A DNA stretch of 64,000 nucleotides from an uncultured Altererythrobacter sp. (GTDB taxonomy: Bacteria > Pseudomonadota > Alphaproteobacteria > Sphingomonadales > Sphingomonadaceae): assembly GCA_913055875.1 (NCBI GenBank), contig CAJXJY010000005.1, positions 62,001-126,000 on the forward strand. Reading direction: 5' to 3'. A program made the translations under genes and the position numbers. The notes beneath the pieces were generated by a model. It was given only the letters and a program-made list of their open reading frames with translations, ran no database searches and was not told the DNA's origin. Position 1 is the stretch's first letter; every line of letters begins with the position of its first letter. Shown here in pieces: positions 38,584-46,152 of this stretch.

Positions 38584-40907
38584 GCCGATTCCCGGATTTC
38601 GATCAGTGGCACCGAGGGTGCTTCCCCGGCGGCGAAGGCGGCGGCGGCGATATCGAGCCGGTCCTCGGCGAACCGCACCGGCACGTCGAACAGGAACCCC
38701 GCGCGGATCTCCGCGCCTTCGGCTGGAGCGGCGTCGAACACGATCAGCCCGCCCGGTTCGAGCGTCCAGCCGCTCGCGGCGACGCCGTCGACGCTGACCG
38801 ACACCGTTTCGCCGCGCGGGCGGGTGATCGGGCGGCGTTGCGGTTCGTCGCCGTCTCCGTAGAGCTTTACCAGGGGGAACGAAGCGGCCAGCCCGTCGCC
38901 GGCGCCGATCGGCTGGTCGGTCATCGAGGGATTGCCGGTCAGCCCGTTCGAGCTGAAATCGAACGGATCGGCAAGGCGGAACCCGCGCGCCGCGCCGCGT
39001 CGGGCGCGGAAGAATTGCAGCAGCACGCCGAGCTCGGCCTCCGAGCGGATGCCCGGCCCCGCATCGTAGCTCGTGCGCGCATCGGACCACAGCGAATTGC
39101 GCCGCTCGTGGCCCGACGCGGTCACCGCGACCGTGGTCGAGAATTCGGGGCTGACCGAGGTGTCGCGCCCGAGCGCGAGCGGGTAGAGCACGTCGTCGAA
39201 TGCTTGCAATGCGTCCTCCTGTGGCGGGGGCAGGCGGGTGTATCCGTCGCGCGCGACCTGCGGCAGCGCCCAGACGTAGCGGCGCGTGACGCCGCGCTTC
39301 GCGGCTTCGTCGAGCGCGGCGTCGATGCGCGGCCAGTAGGTCTGTGCGTCTTCAGGCATCAGCACGAAGCCGGAGAAATAGTCCTGCGCCTCGACCGGGT
39401 AGCCCAGCCGCGCATCGACTTCCGTCCAGGCTTGCCGCCGCCGCGCCTCCGCGCCCATCGTCAGCCAGTCGTAATCTTCCAGCTGCAAGCGGTCGAAAGC
39501 GGGCCAGGCCCAGCCGGGCGGCAGGTTGGCGCGCTTCAGTTCGGGCATTTCCGGATCGAGGATGGTTGGGGTGAAGGCGAGCAGCAGCACTTCGGCCTGC
39601 CCGCCCGCCGCATCGCGGACCGCCTGCGCGAGGTCGGCGGTCGAGGCGGTGAGCAGCGTGCCGGCAGCGTCGAGCAGGTCGGTCTGCGCGGTATCGAGCG
39701 CGGCGCGCATATCGGCGATCACCGGCGGATCGCCGCCGAAGGCCGCTTTCGCCGCATCGTCGTAGAGGCACGGCGCGCGGCTGGCGGGGATCACCCACCA
39801 CCACGGTTCGCCGATCTGGAAGCGGACCGGCAGGTTCTCCGCCTGCATCGCGCCCACGAACAGCGTCGCCGCCTGCCGCAGCCATTGCATCGCATCCGCG
39901 TTGGCGGGCGACAGCAGCGAGGAGGGTGGGACCCAGCCGGTCTCCGCCGGCGTGCCGTCATGCGCGCGCTGGCGCCAGGCCTCGGGGCAATGCTCGGCGA
40001 ACAGTTCGTAGGACAGCGAGGCGATCGCCTCGAAGCCATGCTCCTTGCACTCCCGGAAGAACTGCCGGTGCCATCGGAACGCCGGGGTGCACATCGCCGC
40101 CGGCTGCGCGACGCGCAGATCGCCCGCCGTGTCGGAAGCGAGCCGGAAGAAATGGCTCATCCCGACATAGTGGACGAGGTCGCCGCGATAGCCGAGGCCT
40201 TCGATATTGCGCAGCAGCCGCGACGGCGTCTGGTTGTAGGCGTCGTCGTAGGCGGTGGCGATACGCTCGCCGTGCGGCGGCAGGACGACGTCGCCGGTTT
40301 CGAGCACCGCGCGGCTGCCTTCGCAGGCGATATCCTGCAGATAGGCGTAGCCGTTGACGCGCGCGGACAGGCGCTCCTCGCTCCCCGCGACATAGCCGGC
40401 GGGGACGAGCGAAATGAACATGCGGTCGATATCGTGCGGGTGGACCGGCTCGCCCGGCAGCGCCCAGCCGCTTTCGAGCGTGGAGAAGGGGAGTTCGACC
40501 TGCGCGTCGGTCGGCGAGCCGGTGGCGTAGTTCCACAGCCGGACATACCAGCTGCGCGGGCTTCCCGCGGCGTCGCGGCCCTCGATCGTCAGCGTCGGCC
40601 CGTCGGGCTGGTCGAGCGCGACGATGCCGCCCGACTGCCAGTGGAACCGCAGCACGCAATGGGCATAGTCGCGCTGCGTTTCGTAGGCGAGCAGCGGGTG
40701 GTCGAAGCGGTCCTCGCTTTCCCAGATCAGCCCGGCGAGCTCGCCCTTGTGATGGAATTCGCAATCCACCCGCAGTTTGTCCGGCGCAGGCACGATCGCC
40801 GAGGCCATCGCCGGACGCGGGAAATCGACCGTCCAGAAGCGCGGATCGAAGCGCTGGATGAAATCGCTTTCCTGACCGGTGCGTTTGGCGGCGAGCCAGA
40901 AGGGCAT
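38580..40907 (-). CDS. GTA distal tail protein DUF2460 (gp12-like) with large N-terminal extension
   Basis: A 775-residue protein. Its last 210 residues (566-775; bases 38580-39212) are a full-length DUF2460 distal tail domain: 'ERRNSLWSDARTSYDAGPGI' and 'FFRARRGAARGFRLADPFDF'. The 565 residues before it are not in classical gp12. They start with a beta-rich region ('LTIEGRDAAG', 'FISLVPAGYV'), then a probable alpha/beta barrel with glycosidase-like text ('FFRECKEHGFEAIASLSYEL', 'RFQIGEPWWWVIP'). Starts at ATG 40907 after GGGAG. See the finding on domain relocation. Confidence 0.9.
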   Translation of the reverse strand: MPFWLAAKRTGQESDFIQRFDPRFWTVDFPRPAMASAIVPAPDKLRVDCEFHHKGELAGLIWESEDRFDHPLLAYETQRDYAHCVLRFHWQSGGIVALDQPDGPTLTIEGRDAAGSPRSWYVRLWNYATGSPTDAQVELPFSTLESGWALPGEPVHPHDIDRMFISLVPAGYVAGSEERLSARVNGYAYLQDIACEGSRAVLETGDVVLPPHGERIATAYDDAYNQTPSRLLRNIEGLGYRGDLVHYVGMSHFFRLASDTAGDLRVAQPAAMCTPAFRWHRQFFRECKEHGFEAIASLSYELFAEHCPEAWRQRAHDGTPAETGWVPPSSLLSPANADAMQWLRQAATLFVGAMQAENLPVRFQIGEPWWWVIPASRAPCLYDDAAKAAFGGDPPVIADMRAALDTAQTDLLDAAGTLLTASTADLAQAVRDAAGGQAEVLLLAFTPTILDPEMPELKRANLPPGWAWPAFDRLQLEDYDWLTMGAEARRRQAWTEVDARLGYPVEAQDYFSGFVLMPEDAQTYWPRIDAALDEAAKRGVTRRYVWALPQVARDGYTRLPPPQEDALQAFDDVLYPLALGRDTSVSPEFSTTVAVTASGHERRNSLWSDARTSYDAGPGIRSEAELGVLLQFFRARRGAARGFRLADPFDFSSNGLTGNPSMTDQPIGAGDGLAASFPLVKLYGDGDEPQRRPITRPRGETVSVSVDGVAASGWTLEPGGLIVFDAAPAEGAEIRAGFLFDVPVRFAEDRLDIAAAAFAAGEAPSVPLIEIRESA

Positions 40908-40923
40908 TGTCGTTCTCCCGAAA

Positions 40924-41082
40924 ATCCTCCCCGTTTTCCCGACCTGGACAAATGGGGAGGTGGCAGTCGCCATCAGGCGGCTGACGGAGGGGCTATGGCG
41001 CGCGAGGCCCCTCCACCACGAGGCGCTTCGCGTCTCGCGGTCCCCCTCCCCATTTTCGCCATTCGGCGAAAGCGGGGAGGAT
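40924..41082. repeat. Palindromic repeat, family D, copy 1 (gp12/gp11 junction)
   Basis: Outer arms: ATCCTCCCCG at 40924 and CGGGGAGGAT ending near 41082; inner arms around GGGGAGGTGG and CCCCTCCCC. The centre carries GGGGC and GCCCCTCCACCACGAGGC. The same architecture occurs at 44001-44120. It fills the gap between the DUF2460 gene and the gp11-like gene. Confidence 0.85.
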
Positions 41083-41660
41083 CAGTTGTCGGTCAGCGCG
41101 CGCCGGACCGCGCTGGCGATTTGGCGCGAGGAGCGGCGCAGCGCCGTCGGGGCCGAGGCGCCGCGCGGCTGGTTGAGTGCAATCGCTACGCGCACGTCGC
41201 GCGGCCGGCGGGCGACAGGCGCTTCGACCCGGCCCGCACTGGTCGGGACGAACAGTTCGGGTCCGCGCTCGCCGACGAGATAGCCGCGGCCCGGCGAAAC
41301 CGGGCCGCCCGTAGCCCGACCCGGCAGGCCCAGAACGCCGCCGAGCACGCTACCGAGCAGCCCGCCGAGGCCGTCCGACCGGTCCTGCGCTGCTCCTCCG
41401 AACAGCTTGTCGAGGCCGAGCCGCAGTGCGTGCGCGGCGATCTCGTCGAGGACTTGCAGCGCGATACGCTTCAGGTCCTCAAATCCGAGGCTGCCGCGGC
41501 GGATCGCCGACAGCAGCCCGCGTTCGAGCACGTTCCCGGCCCTGGCGAAGCCGTCGGCCAGGGACGTGTCCACGCTTGTGCGCATCTGCTCGATATCGGC
41601 GGCGAAGCCCTGCGTGCTCGCGCGCACCTCGACCAGCAATTCGTCGATGTCGTCATCCAT
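41082..41660 (-). CDS. GTA tape-measure-like tail protein (gp11-like)
   Basis: A 192-residue protein with the GTA tape-measure pattern: a helical N-terminus ('VRASTQGFAADIEQMRTS', 'IALQVLDEIAAHALRLGLDK'), then a Gly-rich hydrophobic middle ('LGGLLGSVLGGVLGLPG') and the conserved 'RGYLVGERGPELFVPTSAG'. Short for a tape measure, but this is normal for the short-tailed GTA. It overlaps the preceding small chaperone-like gene by eight bases. Confidence 0.9.
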   Translation of the reverse strand: MDDDIDELLVEVRASTQGFAADIEQMRTSVDTSLADGFARAGNVLERGLLSAIRRGSLGFEDLKRIALQVLDEIAAHALRLGLDKLFGGAAQDRSDGLGGLLGSVLGGVLGLPGRATGGPVSPGRGYLVGERGPELFVPTSAGRVEAPVARRPRDVRVAIALNQPRGASAPTALRRSSRQIASAVRRALTDN

Positions 41661-41850
41661 GGCGGTCTTGCTCCAGCAGGCGGTCGAGATCGGTGCGGGT
41701 CATGTCTTGCGCATCGGGTGCAGTGGGATCGGCAAGCGCTGCCACGAGGTCGGCGGGGGTGGCCGACCAGAACGTATCGGGCGTCCAGCCGAGCGCTCGC
41801 GCAGCGCAAGCGAGCAGGCGCAGGGCGTTGTCGGAAAAGCGATCGCTCAT
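41653..41850 (-). CDS. GTA tail assembly chaperone-like protein (between gp10 and gp11)
   Basis: A 65-residue protein, 'LRLLACAARALGWTPDTFW' then 'TRTDLDRLLEQD', matching the small phage tail assembly chaperone (rcc01693 / TAC-like) encoded between gp10 and gp11 in GTAs. It overlaps gp10 by four bases (ATGA at 41847-41850) and gp11 by eight. Role in tail assembly is inferred from family and position. Confidence 0.85.
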   Translation of the reverse strand: MSDRFSDNALRLLACAARALGWTPDTFWSATPADLVAALADPTAPDAQDMTRTDLDRLLEQDRHG

Positions 41851-42152
41851 CCGCTGCCCTGCAAGATCGCGCCGAGCAGGCTGCGCAGCGGCTTGGCGCT
41901 CGCAGCAAGCCCTTGCGCGATCACCGCCTCGCCAACCTGGTTGCGGGTGAGTTCGCCGCGTCCGGCAAGGCAGTGCCAGAACAGCGTCGCCACCTCGGCC
42001 AGGGCCAGCCGCCCCTCGCCGGCTCGTTCGACCAGCGCGAACAGCGGGCCCAGTTCCTCCTCGGCCGCGACCAGCGCCGCGAAACTGGGGCGCAGGACAT
42101 GTTCTTTGCCGCAGACGACGAGCGCGGCTTCTCCCCGGGCATGGTTTGCCAT
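41847..42152 (-). CDS. GTA gene transfer agent family protein (gp10-like)
   Basis: A 101-residue protein of the GTA_TAC family: 'RPSFAALVAAEEELGPLFAL' and 'VATLFWHCLAGRGELTRN'. It is found only with GTA tail genes and is thought to assist tail assembly. It overlaps the major tail protein stop by one base (TGATG). Confidence 0.88.
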   Translation of the reverse strand: MANHARGEAALVVCGKEHVLRPSFAALVAAEEELGPLFALVERAGEGRLALAEVATLFWHCLAGRGELTRNQVGEAVIAQGLAASAKPLRSLLGAILQGSG

Positions 42153-42559
42153 CAGGCGGGCACCACCGCGCCCGAGCTTTCGAGCTGCAGCGTGTAATTG
42201 CGCTCGCCGTTGAAATCGCCGGCATAGTCGAGCCGCTGGACGAGAAAACGCCCGCGCAGTTTCTCGCCGTCCTCGAACGACAATTCGTAATCGTCGATCG
42301 TTCCGGCAAGCGCGTGCGCGCGCATCGCCTGTTCGGCCTGGCTGCCGAGGAAAATGCCGCTCGCCGAAACCGACACCGAGCGTGTTCCCGCACCCGACAG
42401 AAGCTCGCGCCAGCCACCCGATTCCTTGTGCGTGACGACGACGGTATCGCCGTTGATCGACAACTGCGTCGTCCGAAGGCCGGCGACGGTATCGTAGGCG
42501 ACGGGTTGCGCGCCGTCGCCGATTTTCAAGAGGAAGGCGGAGCCTTTCTGGGCGGTCAT
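42152..42559 (-). CDS. GTA major tail protein (gp9-like, TP901-1 family)
   Basis: A 135-residue major tail tube protein: 'KGSAFLLKIGDGAQPVAYDT', 'VVVTHKESGGWRELL', 'VSASGIFLGSQAEQAMRAHA' and 'QRLDYAGDFNGERNYTLQLE' are the family signatures. It builds the tail tube rings. A 268-base palindromic element (family E) separates it from gp8. Confidence 0.94.
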   Translation of the reverse strand: MTAQKGSAFLLKIGDGAQPVAYDTVAGLRTTQLSINGDTVVVTHKESGGWRELLSGAGTRSVSVSASGIFLGSQAEQAMRAHALAGTIDDYELSFEDGEKLRGRFLVQRLDYAGDFNGERNYTLQLESSGAVVPA

Positions 42560-42603
42560 GGGTCGGTTCTCCTGAGGTTGAGCGGGGCTGATGTGAATGA
42601 GTC

Positions 42604-42827
42604 TTTTCTCTCGCGGCGATGTTCGCTTCGCTCACCGCCTCCGAGGGGGCGCCCTACCGGGCGTCACGCGGTCGCGCTCTGGCTACCGCGGCCAGGAACC
42701 GGATCGATCTCGCGAGGCTTGGAATGGTCCGGTCCGCGACCAGCGGACCGCAAGGGCGACCGCCCGTCGGCGCTGATGCGCCGCCCCCTCGGAGGCCGCC
42801 CGAAGGGCGAATAGCCGCGAGAGAAAA
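42604..42827. repeat. Nested palindromic repeat, family E (gp9/gp8 junction)
   Basis: Outer arms TTTTCTCTCGCGGC (42604-42617) and GCCGCGAGAGAAAA (42814-42827) are exact over 14 bases; inner arms of 15 bases lie at 42637-42651 and 42782-42796. The 130-base centre has more local pairs. This fills the whole gap between the gp9 and gp8 genes and contains no credible gene. Confidence 0.85.
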
Positions 42828-43217
42828 TCAAACCTCCAAAACCCGAAACCGATACTCGATCAGCGTCGAGCGCGTGTTCCGCTCGCGGCGTTCGGCGCGG
42901 GCGCGCAGGAAGCGAATCGAGGCGATGTGGAAGCCGTCCTGCAGCCGCGGCAGATCTTCGATCCGCGCATGGATCGCGCGCACCAGGGTGGCATCGCCGT
43001 CGGCCTCGCCGCCGCGCGTGTGCAGTTCGAGAGCAAGGCGGATTTCGCGGCCCGCCTGCGTCTTGGTGCTCCAGTCGACCGACGCGCCGGCGACCAGGCC
43101 GAGCCAGGGCGGGGCGGTGCGCAGCGGCGCTTCCTCCTCGACCGCATTGAGCGCATCGAGCGGGGCGGGGCCGCTGCGCAGCCAGTCGATCAGCGCGGCG
43201 CGCAAGGTGTGTTCCAT
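42828..43217 (-). CDS. GTA tail completion protein, DUF3168 (gp8-like)
   Basis: A 129-residue tail-terminator of the DUF3168 family: 'HTLRAALIDWLRSGPAPLDAL' at the N-terminus, 'PWLGLVAGASVDWSTKTQAG', 'ALELHTRGG'. It caps the tail tube at the neck. It is 12 bases from the preceding small gene. Confidence 0.92.
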   Translation of the reverse strand: MEHTLRAALIDWLRSGPAPLDALNAVEEEAPLRTAPPWLGLVAGASVDWSTKTQAGREIRLALELHTRGGEADGDATLVRAIHARIEDLPRLQDGFHIASIRFLRARAERRERNTRSTLIEYRFRVLEV

Positions 43218-43229
43218 GGGTCAGAACCT

Positions 43230-43394
43230 CTACGAGAAAAGCGGCCACAGCAGATGCGCCGTGCGCCAGCGCCACGGGTCGCGACGGCGGGCGCGCAGCG
43301 CGGATTCGGCATGCGCTTCGACCAGCGTGCGCGCCCTGGCGGCGAGACCGGCGGCGAAGCCTTGCGGCGAGCCCGCGACTTTCGCGTCGATCAT
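43230..43394 (-). CDS. Very small protein at the gp7 position of the GTA
   Basis: A 54-residue basic protein ending 'RRDPWRWRTAHLLWPLFS'. Its ATG overlaps the gp6 stop (ATGA at 43391-43394) and the gp8 gene starts 12 bases after its stop, so it is probably translated. In Rhodobacter this slot holds gp7, a head-tail adaptor of about 110 residues; I see no similarity. It may be a remnant or a replacement. Function unknown. Confidence 0.6.
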   Translation of the reverse strand: MIDAKVAGSPQGFAAGLAARARTLVEAHAESALRARRRDPWRWRTAHLLWPLFS

Positions 43395-43936
43395 GCCACT
43401 TGCACCCTGCGCCATGGCCGCCACAGCGCGGTGACCGCGGCGGGCGGGGCGGTGCCGTCCGCTGCATCGCGCGTGCGATGGAGATGCGCGGCGAGCCGCA
43501 GCACACCGTGGCGAAGGCCCTCGGGCAGCGCGGGCCAGTCCGGCGCGAGCCCGGCAAGGAACCGCACCCGGATCCGTCCCGCCGCGCCCTGCTGGAGAAT
43601 GCGCACCGTTCCGGCTCCGTCGGGATCGATATCGATCTCGTAGGCTTCGGGCACGAAGGGGAAGATCGCGCCTTCGGCGGGGATACCTTCGACCGACAGG
43701 ATCGCCGACACCGGGCGCGCGGCGAGCCTGGTCCACTCGCGCCGCGCGGGATGGATCTCCTCGCATTGCTGGGCGAGCGGCATGATGCCGGTGAAGCCTT
43801 CGCAGGCCTCGCACGCCGCGCCGAGCAGCGCGGACAACTGCGTATCCTCGGCATCGGATCGGATCGCGAGCCAGTCCTTCAGCTCGTCGAGAGCGGTCCC
43901 GGCGAGATCGGCCGGCGCGATAATGGTTCGGCGCAT
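43391..43936 (-). CDS. GTA head-tail connector (gp6-like)
   Basis: A 181-residue head-tail connector of the phage gp6 family: 'LDELKDWLAIRSDAEDTQLSAL' and 'ACEACEGFTG' at the N-terminus, then 'DWPALPEGLRHGVLRLAAHLH' and 'WRPWRRVQ' near the end. It joins the portal to the tail. A family D palindrome lies between it and the capsid gene. Confidence 0.93.
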   Translation of the reverse strand: MRRTIIAPADLAGTALDELKDWLAIRSDAEDTQLSALLGAACEACEGFTGIMPLAQQCEEIHPARREWTRLAARPVSAILSVEGIPAEGAIFPFVPEAYEIDIDPDGAGTVRILQQGAAGRIRVRFLAGLAPDWPALPEGLRHGVLRLAAHLHRTRDAADGTAPPAAVTALWRPWRRVQVA

Positions 43937-44000
43937 GATGTGCTCCGGTCAAATAGGGGTGCGCCCATGCCGGCAGGGGAGGACCGGCATGGGCGCGTGG

Positions 44001-44120
44001 ATCCTCCCCATCGTCTTGCGATGGGGAGGTGGGGGCGGGGGCGAAGCGGCGAAGGTGGCGCCAGAGCCCCTCCACCACCTTCGGTGGTCCCCCTCCCCAT
44101 CGCGAGACGATGGGGAGGAT
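44001..44120. repeat. Palindromic repeat, family D, copy 2 (gp6/gp5 junction)
   Basis: Outer arms 44001-44029 and 44092-44120 are reverse complements over 29 bases with one mismatch; each arm is itself a hairpin (CCTCCCCATCG / CGATGGGGAGG). The centre holds CCACCTTCGGTGG. It ends three bases before the stop codon of the capsid gene. Confidence 0.9.
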
Positions 44121-44123
44121 TCT

Positions 44124-45266
44124 CTACGCTTCGATCTTCAGCAGCTTGATCGCGTTCGAATCGAGCACTTGCCCGCCCACGCGCCTGGTCGCGTAGAAAT
44201 GGACGAACGGCTTGTTGGTGAAAGGATCGCGCAGGATCTGCGTCGCCGAGCGTTCGGCGATCAGATAGCCGTGGCGGAAATTGCCGAACGCGATCGGGTA
44301 TTCGCCCGCACCGATATCGGGCATGTCTTCTGCCTCGACCACCGGGTAGCCGAGCAGCCGGTCGGGCTGGCCGTCGACCAGGCCGGGCTGCCACAGGAAC
44401 GCGCCGTCGTCGGTCCTGAGCTTGCGGATTTCGGCCAGCGTCGCCGAATTCATCACGAAGTTCGCGCCCTGCCGGTGGCCGGCCTTGAGCGTGTGGACGA
44501 GGTCGATCAGCGTGATTTCCGCCGTGGTGCCGAGCCCCGCGGCATCGCCGCTGCCGAGATATTGCAGCGTGCCGAAAGCGCGCGCACCGTCCTCGGCGGT
44601 CGAATTGGCTGCGGCGAGGAAGCCTTCGGGCCGGTTGGTTCCGTTGCCGGAAACGAACGCGGCGCCTTCCGCGCGGGCGAATTCCATCGCGATTTCGCTC
44701 GCGAGCCACGCTTCGAGATCGAACGCCGCATCGTCGAGCATCGCCTGCGACGCGGCCGGGTTGGCGTAGAGCTCGCCGGTGGGCGGGGCGATCTCGGAGA
44801 AATCGGGCGTGGCGGTCTCGGGTCGCCCGGCGGTTTCGGCGACCCAGCCCGAAGCAACTCCGCCGGTCGCGACCAGCTTGCGATAGCCCGCGCTGCCGGT
44901 CTGCACGACCTGCGCGATGGCGCGGATCGGGCTGATCTCGACGAGTTCGCGCGCGATCGCCGCGTCGATCTCCTGCGGCACGGCATAGCCGCCGTCGGAC
45001 GGGGTCGCGCCGCTGATCGACTTGACTTCCGCCGTGCTGCCCCGGCGCAAATAGCCGTCGACGAAACCTTTCACTTCCGGGCTGTCCGAGCCGCCCGAAA
45101 GAGCGGGCCGCGCGGCCTTGCCGATCCTGTCGACGCGGGCCTTCACTTCGTCGACGTCGGAGCGGAGTGCGGCGACATCGGCCTCGGTCCGGTCCTGGCG
45201 GGCGACGATATCGAAGCTTTCCTCGAGCCGGTCGGTCTCGGGAGCGGTTGTGGTGTCGGTATCCAT
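44124..45266 (-). CDS. GTA major capsid protein (gp5-like, HK97 fold)
   Basis: A 380-residue HK97-type capsid protein. Residues 1-70 are a charged coiled-coil delta domain removed by the protease; the mature part starts near 'SGATPSDGGYAVPQEIDAAI' with 'SPIRAIAQVVQTGSAGYRKL', 'EIAMEFARAEGAAFVSGNG' and 'LVDGQPDRLLGYPVVEAEDM'. It builds the T=3-like head. Palindromic repeats flank it on both sides (families C and D), so it is not translationally coupled to either neighbour. Confidence 0.95.
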   Translation of the reverse strand: MDTDTTTAPETDRLEESFDIVARQDRTEADVAALRSDVDEVKARVDRIGKAARPALSGGSDSPEVKGFVDGYLRRGSTAEVKSISGATPSDGGYAVPQEIDAAIARELVEISPIRAIAQVVQTGSAGYRKLVATGGVASGWVAETAGRPETATPDFSEIAPPTGELYANPAASQAMLDDAAFDLEAWLASEIAMEFARAEGAAFVSGNGTNRPEGFLAAANSTAEDGARAFGTLQYLGSGDAAGLGTTAEITLIDLVHTLKAGHRQGANFVMNSATLAEIRKLRTDDGAFLWQPGLVDGQPDRLLGYPVVEAEDMPDIGAGEYPIAFGNFRHGYLIAERSATQILRDPFTNKPFVHFYATRRVGGQVLDSNAIKLLKIEA

Positions 45267-45288
45267 GGAGTTTGCCTTTCTTGGGGGG

Positions 45289-45368
45289 TGAGTCCCCGCG
45301 AAGGCGGGGACCTCGGGAGATTTGGCGGAGCGCTCGCGGCACGAGGTCCCCGCCTTCGCGGGGACTCA
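45289..45368. repeat. Palindromic repeat, family C (gp5/gp4 junction)
   Basis: Perfect 27-base arms at 45289-45315 and 45342-45368 with a 26-base loop; the arm starts TGAGTCCCCGCGAAGG. This type (CCCCGCGAAGGCGGGG core) is a widely scattered alphaproteobacterial repeat. The right arm includes the TGA stop of the prohead protease gene (45366-45368). Confidence 0.93.
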
Positions 45369-45758
45369 GGGCATGACCAAATGCACCCGCGCAGCGTGCT
45401 GCAACGGGTGTGTGACGAGGCTGACTTCAAGCAGCTCGATCTCTTCGAGCACGCGGCCGTCGGGCGTGTGGCGATAGCCATGCGCGCGGAAGCCGAAGCT
45501 GAGGCCGCTCACCGCGCCTCGGCGGAGCAGCGCGGCGGCGCGGCCGTGCGGATTGTCGAGCGCGGCAATCACGCGCAGCCCGCGCTCGTCCTCGCCGATG
45601 CGGTCGATCCGGCCGATGCGCTGCTCGGGCCGGTGCTGCCAGAACAGCGGCAGCGGTTCGGAGCATTCGGCCAGCGTGCGCGCAAAGGCGCCGGGGCGGA
45701 TCGTGTCGCGGGCGGCGTCGGCGCGGTCGAACAGCGCCGCGTAGCCGGCGAACCTCAC
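45366..45758 (-). CDS. GTA prohead protease (gp4-like, HK97 family)
   Basis: A 130-residue serine protease that trims the capsid delta domain. Catalytic His is in 'LFWQHRPEQRIG' and Ser in 'GAVSGLSFGFRA'; 'FAGYAALFDRAD' and 'LEVSLVTHPLQ' are family marks. Its stop codon lies in palindrome C. A family A palindrome separates it from the small gp3.5-like gene. Confidence 0.93.
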   Translation of the reverse strand: MRFAGYAALFDRADAARDTIRPGAFARTLAECSEPLPLFWQHRPEQRIGRIDRIGEDERGLRVIAALDNPHGRAAALLRRGAVSGLSFGFRAHGYRHTPDGRVLEEIELLEVSLVTHPLQHAARVHLVMP

Positions 45759-45767
45759 GCCCCACCT

Positions 45768-45827
45768 CCGTTCGTGTCGAGCGAAGTCGAGACACAGGGC
45801 AGTGCGGCCTCCGCTCGATACGAACGG
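45768..45827. repeat. Palindromic repeat, family A, copy 2 (gp4/gp3.5 junction)
   Basis: The left arm 45768-45795 is identical to that at 14621-14648. The right arm is decayed: only CTCGATACGAACGG (45814-45827) still matches, with one change. It fills the gap between the protease and the DUF6127-like gene. Confidence 0.85.
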
Positions 45828-45843
45828 AAAGAGCCGAGCGCGC

Positions 45844-46152
45844 TCACCCGAGCATCTCGCCGAAGCCGAGCCGCACCGCGATGCCGATCAGCAGCAGCGC
45901 GAGCACGCCGCGCACCGCCCATTCGATCGCCGCTTTCCATGCGCTCGCCTTCGCATCGCGCCACGCGCCGAGCAGTTCGCGCAATTCGTCGATATCGCCC
46001 TGCGCGCCGTCGTCGCCGAGGCCGAGCTTGGCGAGCGCGCGCGCGGCGCCGACTTCCGAGCTCTCCTCGACGATGGCGCGCAGCGTCACCAGCTCGCCGC
46101 CTTCGTGGCCCGCCTGCGCGATCAGCCGCGCGAGCATTTCCTCGCGGTTCAT
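45844..46152 (-). CDS. GTA small membrane protein, DUF6127-like (gp3.5 position)
   Basis: A 102-residue protein with 'LARLIAQAGHEGGELVTLRA' and 'VEESSEVGAARALAKLGLGD', the DUF6127 pattern found between portal and protease genes of alphaproteobacterial GTAs. One membrane helix is predicted near the C-terminus ('VRGVLALLLIGIAVRLGF'). It overlaps the portal stop by four bases. Role unknown. Confidence 0.85.
   Translation of the reverse strand: MNREEMLARLIAQAGHEGGELVTLRAIVEESSEVGAARALAKLGLGDDGAQGDIDELRELLGAWRDAKASAWKAAIEWAVRGVLALLLIGIAVRLGFGEMLG

Noticed and set aside
38088-42197. 1,369-residue open frame on the plus strand opposite the GTA tail genes
   Set aside because: It is antisense to five well-supported genes, is made of Arg/Ala/Gly-rich text with no domain, and arises from the high GC content and codon bias of the real genes.
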